The notes beneath the pieces were generated by a model that did not search any database, was not told the DNA's origin, and worked only from the letters and a program-made list of their open reading frames with translations. Below, piece after piece: positions 55,605 through 64,000 of a DNA stretch of 64,000 bases (position 1 is its first letter; every line of letters starts with the position of its first letter). This DNA is from Pyropia yezoensis (lineage: Eukaryota > Rhodophyta > Bangiophyceae > Bangiales > Bangiaceae): positions 11,591,420 through 11,655,419 of the forward strand of contig CM020620.1 in the NCBI GenBank assembly GCA_009829735.1. Direction: 5' to 3'. A program made the translations under genes and the position numbers.

Positions 55605-56331
55605 ATCTTCAATCCAGTTTTCTCGTGGACTGGGTCTTCCTGTCCGTTTTCTGACTGCAGAAACGTGGTCAGCGCTGTCTGTTTACCCTTGGAGCCAATT
55701 ATGACCCCTAAACTCTCAGTAGTTCCACGGCAAGGCGGACTTTCCTGCCAGTCTCGCAGAAGGTCACTCCTGTGCTCCCGCGCAGTCCCGTCCGGGACTC
55801 TGCGCCAGACGCCCCAGCGCGCCACCTGAGCCTCCCTGGCAGCACGCGCGCGCTTGCGCTCAGAGCATAGCGCGGGAAAAAAGGGCGCGACCTCGCCAAC
55901 CATCTGCTCTCACCCCCCCCCCCCAGCACACGCTCGCATGCGCTCCGGGGTGCATTGGATGAGGGATGACGCCACGTACATGTCGCGCGCCGTCGCGGGT
56001 GCATGGCATGGGGGACGGTCACGCGCTCGACCCCTCCTGGTTTGCCGCTCCGTCTGCGCGGCGCAAGGAGGCAGCAGCTGGTGACGGGACCCGCCTTTCT
56101 GCCGCCATCTCCGCGAACACCCCTACCTCTCCGCCCCCGTCCACCCCTCTGGCTTCCCCCCCGGCCCAGTGCCCCCCTGAGAACTTCTCCGGACCCCCCC
56201 GCCACCCCTCTGGTTTCCCGCCCGGCCCCGCGCCCCCTTTGGACTTTCCCCTGCCCGCCCCCCGCCTCTGACCTCTTGGCCCCCCCCTACGCTGACCTAC
56301 GCTTTTCCCTTCCCGCGCTGGATTTTTAACC

Positions 56332-58614
56332 ATGGGGAAGTCGGACAGCCGATTGAGCATTGGCGCAGCAGTCCACGCCAAGGCCGTGCACATTAAGCAC
56401 TACTCTGAGTGTGCGCGGCTGTACGGAAGTGCTGCAACTACCAAGTTGGTCGACGGTTGCGTGACGGCGTTTTGCAGAGACAGGAACGAAAACAACCGGT
56501 TGGTGACGACGGTCACAGCGCGCTGGCGCATGTCCGGGTACGAGGTGGAAAAGTGCCTTGGGCTGCGGAACGTGCGGACCGGATACGCTCCCTCGGCCGA
56601 CGGCACCCCTTCTCCACTCGAGACCTTGGCCGAGGCGGGCAGCCAAGTGAATGGGCCAGTCGGCGGCGCGTCCACTGCCGGGCCAGGTGCTCCCCTCCTG
56701 TCACGTGGTCCCCGTTCCCCACTCCCTCCTCGCGAGCCTCAGTGCGACCGGCCGAGCCAGGCGGGCCTCCCTCTGGCGTCCTCCTCCCTCGAGTCCCCTG
56801 AGGACCCCCCAAGCCAGCGGGCTCTCCCCGCACTCTCTTCCTCACCCCTGTCCGCCGCAGCTGCCGCCGCCGCGACGGGTACGACAGCGCAGCCGACACC
56901 CGTCGTGGCCCACGGCTTCAAGTGGGAGCCTGTTGACGTGTTGCAGCCAATCGGTGGCCCTGCCGCACGCGGCCAGTGGTCCGTACGCACGCTTGGCGGC
57001 GAGATTATCACGGAGGGGGGGGACTCTGTCGGCACCGGGCGTACGCGCTCGCCACTGGACTACTTTCTGGCTGTCTTCCCGCCCGACCAGCTGACACGGA
57101 TGGTGGTCTTGACCTCGGCAAGGTTGGTGGTCAAGGGCCATCCGACTACCACACCGGGGGAGGTTTTAAAGTTCTTTGGCATCCTCCTTCTTTCAACGCG
57201 CTTCGAGTTTGGGACACGTGCCGAGCTGTGGTCCACCACTCCGAGGACTAAGCACTTGCCTGCACCAGCGTTTGGGAGCAGCACGGGAATGCCGCGCCGT
57301 CGTTTTGACACCCTCTGGTCGTGCCTGGCGTTCAGTCAAAGCAACTCGGGAGATGCCGACGCACCTGACCCGGGATCGGAGCAACGACGATGGGGGCTGG
57401 TCAACGACTTCGTGCGGTCGATCAATGCCCACCGTGCAGCCAATGTCACCCTCGGTGACACCATCTGCGTGGATGAGTCGATATCGCGGTGGTACGGTCA
57501 AGGGGGTCACTGGATATCGCGGGGCTTGCCCAACTACGTAGCAATCGATCGGAAGCCCGAAAATGGCTGTGAGATTCAAGACGCCGCCTGCGGCCGGAGC
57601 GGGATCATGCTGCGGCTGCACGTGGTCACCACCTCCGCGGACCAGCATGCGAGCTTTACTGAGGAGGAACGTGCCGGAGCCCACGGCACTGTCATCATGA
57701 TGCGGTTGGTGGAGCCATGGTCGGGGACGGACCGGATTGTGTGCGCCGATTCTTATTTCGGAAGTGTTGGGGCGGCCATGGCTCTGAAGGCGGCTGGCTT
57801 ACGCTTCATCGGCGTCGTGAAGACAGCACATCGGCTGTTTCCTCTGGCGTTCCTCTCCGCTCGCGAGCTCTGCGGTCGAGGGGATCAAGTGACCATTGTC
57901 CATCGAGATGAGTCCGGCCGGCCGGACCTGATGGCCGTGGTATGGGTGGATCGCGAGAGGCGGTACTTTTTTGCCTCCGCTTCCAGCAACCAACCGGGCA
58001 CCCCGTACGAGCGCTTGTGGTGGCGGGAAACGGAAGAGGGTGGAGCTCAACGGGTGTCCCTGATCGTTCGTCAACTTCGTGTGGCAGAGATCTACTATGG
58101 CTGTTGCTCTCAGATTGACCGGCACAACCGTTGTCGGCAGGACGATCTGCGGCTTGAGAAGAAGCTGGGCACACACGACTGGTCAACGCGTGTCAACCAC
58201 TCGTTGCTGGGCATCTGCCTTGTCGACTCGTGGATGCTGTACCATGGCGCAAGAGGGCCTGCCGCGACACTCCTGCAGACTCAGTTCTACGAGCAACTCG
58301 CGACCGAGCTCATCGACAACACCTTTGACGTCACCGGCACACGGCAGCGGGCGGTGCCTGCCAATCCCGAGGAGGATGTGACGCACCTGGCGTACGGGGT
58401 GGGCACGCATTTGGTACCCACAACCAAGCGGCGGCATCCATCAACCAACCACTTGGCCCAGCGCCAGTGTCTGGAGTGCTCCTACAAGACTTCTCTTGTT
58501 TGCTCAACCTGCCGCGATACCCCGGGAGTCAAGGAGGCATTTCTGTGTGGCCCGCGCACCGGCAGATCTTGCTTCGCAGGCCACGTGCGGAGCACGCATG
58601 CGATGAGTGTGTGA
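56332..58614 (+). CDS. piggyBac-type transposase, intact
   Basis: 760 residues from an ATG in good context (AACCATGG). piggyBac transposases cut and paste DNA with a DDE/D RNase H-like core. Visible: an unconserved N-terminal third with a Pro/Ser-rich linker; the family start segment (SPLDYFLAVFPPDQL); first catalytic Asp D381 in CVDESISRWYG; second Asp D473 in CADSYFGSVGAAM; third Asp D596 in CCSQIDRHNRCRQDD. The C-terminus (about 703-760) has C-x2-C pairs and His (QCLECSYKTS, CSTCRDTPG, SCFAGHVRSTH), matching the zinc-binding DNA-recognition domain. No stop or frameshift is present. With matching inverted repeats the element may still be active or recently so. Confidence 0.92.
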   Translation: MGKSDSRLSIGAAVHAKAVHIKHYSECARLYGSAATTKLVDGCVTAFCRDRNENNRLVTTVTARWRMSGYEVEKCLGLRNVRTGYAPSADGTPSPLETLAEAGSQVNGPVGGASTAGPGAPLLSRGPRSPLPPREPQCDRPSQAGLPLASSSLESPEDPPSQRALPALSSSPLSAAAAAAATGTTAQPTPVVAHGFKWEPVDVLQPIGGPAARGQWSVRTLGGEIITEGGDSVGTGRTRSPLDYFLAVFPPDQLTRMVVLTSARLVVKGHPTTTPGEVLKFFGILLLSTRFEFGTRAELWSTTPRTKHLPAPAFGSSTGMPRRRFDTLWSCLAFSQSNSGDADAPDPGSEQRRWGLVNDFVRSINAHRAANVTLGDTICVDESISRWYGQGGHWISRGLPNYVAIDRKPENGCEIQDAACGRSGIMLRLHVVTTSADQHASFTEEERAGAHGTVIMMRLVEPWSGTDRIVCADSYFGSVGAAMALKAAGLRFIGVVKTAHRLFPLAFLSARELCGRGDQVTIVHRDESGRPDLMAVVWVDRERRYFFASASSNQPGTPYERLWWRETEEGGAQRVSLIVRQLRVAEIYYGCCSQIDRHNRCRQDDLRLEKKLGTHDWSTRVNHSLLGICLVDSWMLYHGARGPAATLLQTQFYEQLATELIDNTFDVTGTRQRAVPANPEEDVTHLAYGVGTHLVPTTKRRHPSTNHLAQRQCLECSYKTSLVCSTCRDTPGVKEAFLCGPRTGRSCFAGHVRSTHAMSV

Positions 58615-59526
58615 CGGGATGGCGAGGGTGAAGTGAATCTACTGTGGGCGGGCACCAAGGTGTCGCTCGTCGGGCGGGCTGTCAGTGCTTGGGTAAATAT
58701 GTTGGCGACCCTATGGGATGCGCGTGGCTGCGTCGCGAGTGCCAACGTTCGTGAGGGCGAGCGCTCTCAGCATAGACGGAGTGCGACGATGTATGGAGGC
58801 GGGTGGAAGGGGGGGCGCGCAGGAGGGACTGGCACCTCCCTCGTCGTGCGCACGCCGCCCATGTTGTGGTATAATAGTGGGCCTGTATGTAGCAATCGCG
58901 CGAGAAGCTACCGCGTGTTGGAGGGGGCCACAGCGCGGTGCACGTGGTGTAATCTCGCCAGGCAGGGGTCCACGTTGAGTGAGGACAGCGGTTTGGAGAG
59001 CGGCCAGCTGACCGGGGCGTTGCGGGGCAGGGGGAGGGACGGGGGGTGGGGTGGCAGTGGCAACGGACGAATGGGCCGCGAGGGTGGGTCAGCGACCATG
59101 TCTCGAAGAGGGCCCCCTGCCAGCATGGGGGGGCCCGGTAGAAGGATACGAGCGACGTGCTTTGGCTACAGACCGGTCTGGTTCGGTGGGTTCTGTCACG
59201 TGATGGCGCCACACCGGTGGATCTCGTCGGTATCGAGTGGTGGCAGAGAGGGCGGGCAGATGAGCCGGTGGGATCGTGGGGGGGGCGTGTAGAAGAAGTG
59301 GCACTGCTGGGACGGGGCGTTGACAGGGCGGTGTCGCGGGCAACTGTCGACGAGCACCTAAAATTTTGCAAGCGGCGACAGAGTCTCGTGGTCACGCGCT
59401 TTGTGTTCAGCTGTTGCCAACAGTGGCTCGCGGTGCACGGCCGCCGTGGAGCGTCAGAGAGTGATCTCGTAGGTGGAAGAATACCCGATTTCATATGAAT
59501 GGGTGCTGCATCGGGCGATCCGAGAA

Positions 59527-59589
59527 GAGCTTCAAATGAATCTCTGGACGGATTCATATGAAGCTTTTGCAAGGTAGAACAGACACTAG
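59527..59589 (-). repeat. Right terminal inverted repeat and subterminal hairpin
   Basis: On the minus strand CTAGTGTCTGTTCTACCTTG (59589-59570), then AAGCTTCATATGAATC and its partner GATTCATTTGAAGCTC across a short loop. Confidence 0.85.
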
Positions 59590-59847
59590 CTAAAACTAAA
59601 CGAGCGTCATCGAGACGGGCATCCGTTCAACCCGCATGTGCCACAAGCATGCGCCCTGAGCGTGGTCGGGCTGTGCCGCACCCGTCTGGCTGAATATTTC
59701 ACGCAGGCCACACCAACAGCGGTGGCGACAGGGATGCCCCGCTGCTCTACAATTGCACGCCGAGTCTACTGCCTCGTCGACCTAGTGCTACAAATACCAT
59801 GAAAGGTGGACTTGAGCCAATGTCGAACAACCGAGTGGACAACCTAG
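59590..59847. other. Flank of the piggyBac element
   Basis: No feature recognised. Confidence 0.4.
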
Positions 59848-60545
59848 TAGCATACATGGCCATTAACATGACCAGTTAACGTCTGCAGTGGATCTTCTCG
59901 TGAAGAACACGTGCTAATCCGACAAGGAAAGGCAATGGGGGCACCATTTCGACATCAGGTGGATACTCAGCTCAAACACGGTCGCAAAAGGATGCGCCAA
60001 TCCAATGAAAGTGGGTCCGCAGACAAGAACCGACCGCCTGTACGTCCAATTCGCGAAAGTTGGAGTCTAAAGGGGAGGCTACCGTGGTCCACTTGACGCG
60101 AAAGTATTGGTTTAGAGCCCGGCACTGAGCGATCTGGGAGACCCGGGGACGGCTTCGGGCTGGCAATGGTCCAGCCGTCCACTGCCTTGCGTCTGGTGCA
60201 AAAAGAGTCACCAGATTGGCGGAAACAACCAAGTGTAAATATTTGTACACGGCCACCATCATGACCTGTTTACGTACGCAGGGGATCTTATCCTGAAGAA
60301 CCGTGATGACCCGACGAGGAAGGGCAATGGAGGCTCATTTCGACATCAGGTCGATACTATGCTCAAGCGCGGTCGTAAAAGGATGCGCCAATCTAATGAA
60401 AGTGGGTCCGCAGACAAGAACCGACCGCCTGTACGTCCAATTCGCGAAAGTTGGAGTCTAAAGGGCCAGTTCCAGAGGCTACTGTGGCCCACTTGACGCG
60501 AAAGCATTGGTTTAGAGCGCCGCACTGAGCGATCTGGCAAACCGC
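59848..60545 (+). repeat. Tandem duplication with a period of about 395 bp
   Basis: The block from about 59868 to 60140 recurs at about 60263-60540: GGCAATGG, TTTCGACATCAGGT, AAAAGGATGCGCCAATC, GAAAGTGGGTCCGCAGACAA, TTCGCGAAAGTTGGAGTCTA, TTGACGCGAAAG. About 90% identical by eye; the second copy has a small insertion after CTAAAGGG. No gene. Confidence 0.85.
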
Positions 60546-61674
60546 TGCGAGACAGTGACACCTGCGGAAGCCCTTTACGCTGGCCTGGCCCCGCTGGACA
60601 CGCGCGAAGCGACCGGGGCGGAAGCACCGCTGCCGCCTGCTCGGTCGCTCGCGTCCGGCGACGTTGAGGGGGAGGGGGGGGCACCCCCGGCAGGGGGGGC
60701 ACCGCAGCCAGCAAGAGAGTCTAAGGAGGCTGCGGAGGTGGGGGCGACGGTTTGACAATTGGGGTGGTCGAGCTAGTGGCGCGGGGGTCGCGGCGCTGGG
60801 TGCCGCGGCAGAAGGTGCGGGATGGCCCTGATGGCGGCGGCGGTGGCGGCAGGGGCGGCGGCTGAGGCGGCCCCGGCAAGTGGCCCCTACCGGTCTGCGT
60901 CGCCGGAGTGGGGATGGATGAGAGAGCGCTGATGACAGCGCAGACGGCGGCTGCGACGAACACGGTGGTGGCAACGGAGATCGTGGCGGCGGCGGCGTCG
61001 GCCATCGCAGCAGCACGGCCGACGATTGCGGGTTGCGGACACCCACCTCCGCGCTGGCCGCGTTTGGCGGTGTACCAGCCGGCGGGGCGCCGCGCTGTCT
61101 GTGGCGCCGCCGCCTGCGGCATCCGATGCGGCCACCCTGGCGCTGCTGCTCTGCTCGTTGGCGCCTTGCCCACGACAGCGGCTGTTGTGGTAGCCGCCAC
61201 TAGGGACGCCTTGGGTGAAGACGGCAGTCGCGGGACGTAGACGGCGGCGGCGGCGGCGACGGCGGTCGCAGCAGCACGGCCGATGATGTCGGGTTGGACG
61301 GGACTACCGCTGCGCCCGCGGCGGCCAGTTTGGCGGCGCGCACGCCAGCGGCGGCTGTCGTGACGGCCACTGGGGACGCCCGGGGCGGCGACGTCGGCGG
61401 CGGTGACGGTGACGGCGACGGGGTCGGCCGCGGCGGCGTCGACCGCGGCCAAGGTCGTCTCCCGCCCGTCGACGTGCCCCCTCGCACACGCGCCCGCCTG
61501 CCCAGGCTTGGGCAATGACCTGCTGGTGCGCGCGCTGCACGATAGCCGCCTCCCGCGGACAAGAAGCCAGAAAGAATCCAGAAAGTGGCGGGTATTGCTC
61601 CTCTGTACACAGCCAGCTAGTGGTACAAGAAACGGTCATGCATTCCTCTACTTTATGCCCAAGCCGTTGCTGCT
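60546..61674. repeat. GC-rich Ala/Pro-type repeat DNA, no gene called
   Basis: Degenerate GGC/GCG-rich sequence. A block containing CGCAGCAGCACGGCCGA recurs at about 61005 and 61268. Long frames on both strands are low complexity. Confidence 0.45.
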
Positions 61675-63716
61675 TCACGGATAAAAGCGGTTTACAAAGA
61701 ACCGCTCCATAACACGTTCCCTCCGTGTTTTTGGTGTCTCCGTGGGCGCCATGAGCAAGCCTTGCCGGTCACACAAGTCCTCGAAATCTGGCACGGCATG
61801 AACCAGTCGAAGAACGTCGCTGACGTGCACTGCCGCCAGAAGAGGGTGCGCAGCGCGCGCGCTAATAGACCAACGCAGGCGTTGGCATGCGAACCTTGAC
61901 AGGACACATCCTGCACGCTCATCAGCTGGTACGAGTTTCTGGATGATGACCATGTCGCGCTGGTGGCCGTCTACAGACTTCACCAGACGAGCGGCGCGTC
62001 CATGGCGCACCTTCTTGGAGCCGGGGACTCGGTACAAGACGTGGTCAAACCACTCGCTTTCGTAGTACATGTCTGCAGCGTGAACGTGCTGCTTCCTGCT
62101 TGCAGCGCCCCATTCAAAAGTCGACCAGAACGGTAGCTGGTTCGTGATCTTCAGCTTCGTTGAGCGACGGAGCTGCAGAAGCGACAGCAGAGACTCGAGG
62201 TGAGGACCCTCGTTGAGAATTGCATCCTCCGCGGTGACGTTCACTTCTCGGACTCGAGTCCGCTCTGGAAGGGTGACGACGTCATGCTGGCCGCCCACCG
62301 CCGCTTGCCCGCTACCCCCTGTCGGATAGGCGAGCCTCACTGGCAATCCAGCCTGTTCCGCACTACGAACTGTACGAGCAGCGACATGTGCAGTCCCGTC
62401 TAGTCTCGGTGTCACTGTTGGCAGAGGGGCAATGCATTATTCAGCATCCCCTCCGGTACCAGCCGCAGCAGCACCGCCGAGACTAGGACAGCAGCTTGCC
62501 CCCTGCCCCGTGCCGCGAGGCGCCTCATCGAAATCATCGCTGCTACATCCTGCGGCGTCGCCCTCGGCATCTCCCGAGAAAAGGGCAGCCGCGGCTTCGT
62601 TACGAACAGCGACGCTGGGCTCAGCGATGAAAATTGGGCTCTCTCCTACCAACAGAGGCAGTGACAACGCGCCACCTGCAAGTCTGGCAGCCCTGGCCGC
62701 AGTGGCAGCCCGGCGAGCCGCGCCGCGCCTAGCGGGACGCCTTTCGCGCTTCTCGAACGCGTAAGCTGCGGCTTTATCATCTGCATTGTCAGCGTCATCC
62801 GCCACACGCCCTCTGCGAAGCCGACGTGCCGCCGCAGTTGCTTCACCATCCATCTGAGCGCGCTTCCTTGCGGCTTGACCTTCCCGGGACGGATCCAGCA
62901 AGGCACCATCCGCGCCAAGCAGCCCGGTTTTCTGCAGCACCTCCCTATCGGCATCCTCGTCAACAGCAAAGGCTAAAGTTTGTTCCGCTCGCATCAGCTA
63001 CAATGTGAAGGCATGGTCATGCTTGTTTGTTCGGCGGTACATAATCATGATCAGCTTGTGCAGCATATCATTAACGGATGCATCCGCGTCCACAAGGTTT
63101 TCTCGCAACAGCTGCTCGTCGAAGAGATGATAGGCCAGCCGATGTGCCTTAGAAGTGTGCATAGGTCCAAAGAGGGCGACCATGAACTTGGTGACGATCT
63201 CGTAGGCCTCACGCGCGAGCTCGCGCGCTTCCGCGTCAGACATATCGGTGTCGTCGGCTTGGTTGTCCCTGCACAAGCGACCCATGAGTTGTGCAGCACG
63301 GCAAACTACCTCCTGCACGGCATCCCTGATGGGCATGTTCCCAAAAAGGTCCTTGTATGTAGGCTGATCTATGGGGAAGATGTCATCGTCCTCGCCGTCC
63401 TCCGCGCCGTGGAACAGGGCATCCAGCTCCTCATCTTGAATGGAATCGTCATCAGCGAAGTCGGCCAACGCCGTCTCATCAGCATCTGAAGCGCCCGTGT
63501 CGCCTGGAGCTGCCCCATCAGCTACACCTCCGCCGTCACTACCCTCCTTGTCCTCCTTGTCGTTTTTTTCCTGGTCGTCCCTCTTCCTCTTGCCTTGCTT
63601 CCGTTCATGTAGAAGCCACTCCTCTGCCGTTGGTGCCGTCGCAGCTCCTGCGGCTGTGTCCACGAGCCCTGCCACAAGGAATGGCCAGTAGACAACTGCA
63701 TGGCGCCACTGGCGAC
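61675..63716 (-). pseudogene. CACTA-like transposase, C-terminal part with two in-frame stops
   Basis: One frame runs from about 63716 to 61675 (680 codons) interrupted by TAG (63000-62998) and TAA (62439-62437) but not shifted. Segments: RHAVVYWPFLVAGLVD; an acidic/Lys-rich linker; TSKAHRLAYHLFDEQLL and DMLHKLIMIMYRRTNKH, typical of the C-terminal domain of TNP2-like and related plant/algal transposases; after the TAG, MRAEQTLAFAVDED; after the TAA, ADMYYESEWFDHVLYRV and finally RERVMERFFVNRFYP. The upstream catalytic part is cut off by the LTR-B copy at 63717. Both stops could come from one C-to-T change in a Gln codon. Family assignment is moderate. Confidence 0.6.
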
Positions 63717-64000
63717 TGTGGCAGTATTGACCCCCAGGTAGGGGGGCAACACGTGCCATGCAAGGGGCGGCAGGCCACGAGCCTGATCCGTTCCTCCCCC
63801 TGCATTTGGGTCCATATTCCCTAAGTTTGGGATAGTTAGCTTAGTAGTAAATCCAACTTGGATTTGAGGGTTTTCTGCATTTATCGTCTTGAATTTTCGT
63901 GTGGCCCGGTGGGCAGGTGCTGGGGTGGGAGATTCTGAGTGGCGAGATTCTGAGTGGACCCTGGGGGGATAAAGGGAGGGACAGCGGGGCTTGGCCCTGC
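63717..64000 (+). repeat. LTR family B, copy c, truncated by window end
   Basis: Starts TGTGGCAGTATTGACCCC (one base either way) and follows 44115-44400 (CCAGGTAGGG, GATAGTTAGCTTAGTAGTAA, CGTCTTGAATTTTCGTGTGG, GGACAGCGGGGCTTGGCCCT). It interrupts the CACTA-like gene, so it inserted after that gene arrived. Confidence 0.8.

Larger units (their letters stand above)
55549..59589 (+). mobile_element. piggyBac-like DNA transposon, apparently complete
   Basis: 4,041 bp bounded by 20-bp terminal inverted repeats (19 of 20 identical), each followed by a subterminal hairpin, and holding an intact 760-codon transposase. The flanks (TTCTGC left, CTAAAAC right) do not show the TTAA duplication typical of piggyBac. 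The 3' kilobase (58615-59500) has no recognisable gene. Confidence 0.8.

Noticed and set aside
58682-59572. Minus-strand frame of 296 codons inside the piggyBac element
   Set aside because: No motif, and the frame reads through the terminal inverted repeat region; treated as chance.
55541-59595. TTAA target duplication for the piggyBac element
   Set aside because: Looked for at both ends and not found.
60393-61515. Ala/Pro-rich frames on the minus strand
   Set aside because: Low-complexity repeat DNA with repeated blocks; no conserved-looking segment.
1-64000. tRNA, rRNA, CRISPR array, riboswitch or prokaryotic operon
   Set aside because: No convincing T-loop/anticodon pattern, rRNA core sequence, spaced direct-repeat array or operon structure was seen on either strand; a covariance-model scan would be decisive for RNAs.

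Overview
The window looks like nuclear DNA from a GC-rich eukaryote. It carries a nuclear-type mitochondrial ATP synthase alpha gene with a presequence on its own exon, GT-AG introns, a tRNA-splicing endonuclease subunit, TATA/CCAAT-like sequences and several classes of eukaryotic transposon. Very high GC at third codon positions, long G/C homopolymers, compact genes with few short introns and dense transposons would suit an alga, possibly a bangiophyte red alga. That assignment is inference. Nothing prokaryotic (operons, Shine-Dalgarno sites, CRISPR) is visible.

Layout. 1-834 (-) is the N-terminal part of a CACTA/TNP2-like transposase that runs off the left edge. 2.6-9.6 kb is gene territory: a PrmA-type protein methyltransferase behind CCAAT-bearing tandem repeats, a proline-rich protein ending in a possible prenylation box, a small probable mitochondrial membrane protein, and a small Cys-containing protein that may be plastid-targeted. 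10.5-15 kb is less GC-rich, almost gene-free, and holds a 126-bp palindrome and two full MITEs. 16.2-25.8 kb is a complete Ty3-type LTR retrotransposon inserted in a GC-rich minisatellite, with 571-bp LTRs, a 5-bp target duplication, intact gag and broken pol with a chromodomain-like tail. It also carries a long intact ORF on the opposite strand between integrase and the 3' LTR. 26-30 kb holds MITE fragments. 30.1-34 kb holds two convergent housekeeping genes: a Sen54-like tRNA-splicing endonuclease subunit (+) and mitochondrial ATP synthase alpha (-).

36.4-38.6 kb is a degenerate PIF/Harbinger transposase split by a 576-bp insertion with a 5-bp duplication. 39.2-45.3 kb is a nest of LTR debris: copies of a second LTR family, one with the same primer-binding site as the intact element, and a decayed Ty3 integrase (-) facing a decayed opposite-strand ORF (+). 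45.7-46.3 kb is an orphan C-terminal P450 exon. 48.2-49 kb is a gag fragment. 51.2-54.8 kb encodes a very large Cys-rich, probably membrane-anchored or secreted protein. 55.5-59.6 kb is an apparently intact piggyBac-like transposon with terminal inverted repeats, subterminal hairpins and a 760-codon transposase. 61.7-63.7 kb is the C-terminal part of another CACTA-like transposase with two in-frame stops and no frameshift, abutting a third copy of the second LTR family at the right edge.

How the parts fit: the host genes are unrelated housekeeping or surface functions. The rest is a layered transposon landscape. The most unusual item is the antisense ORF of the Ty3 element. A second, decayed Ty3 element 18 kb away seems to have the same convergent layout, and its integrase carries a TGA at the same conserved Trp position.
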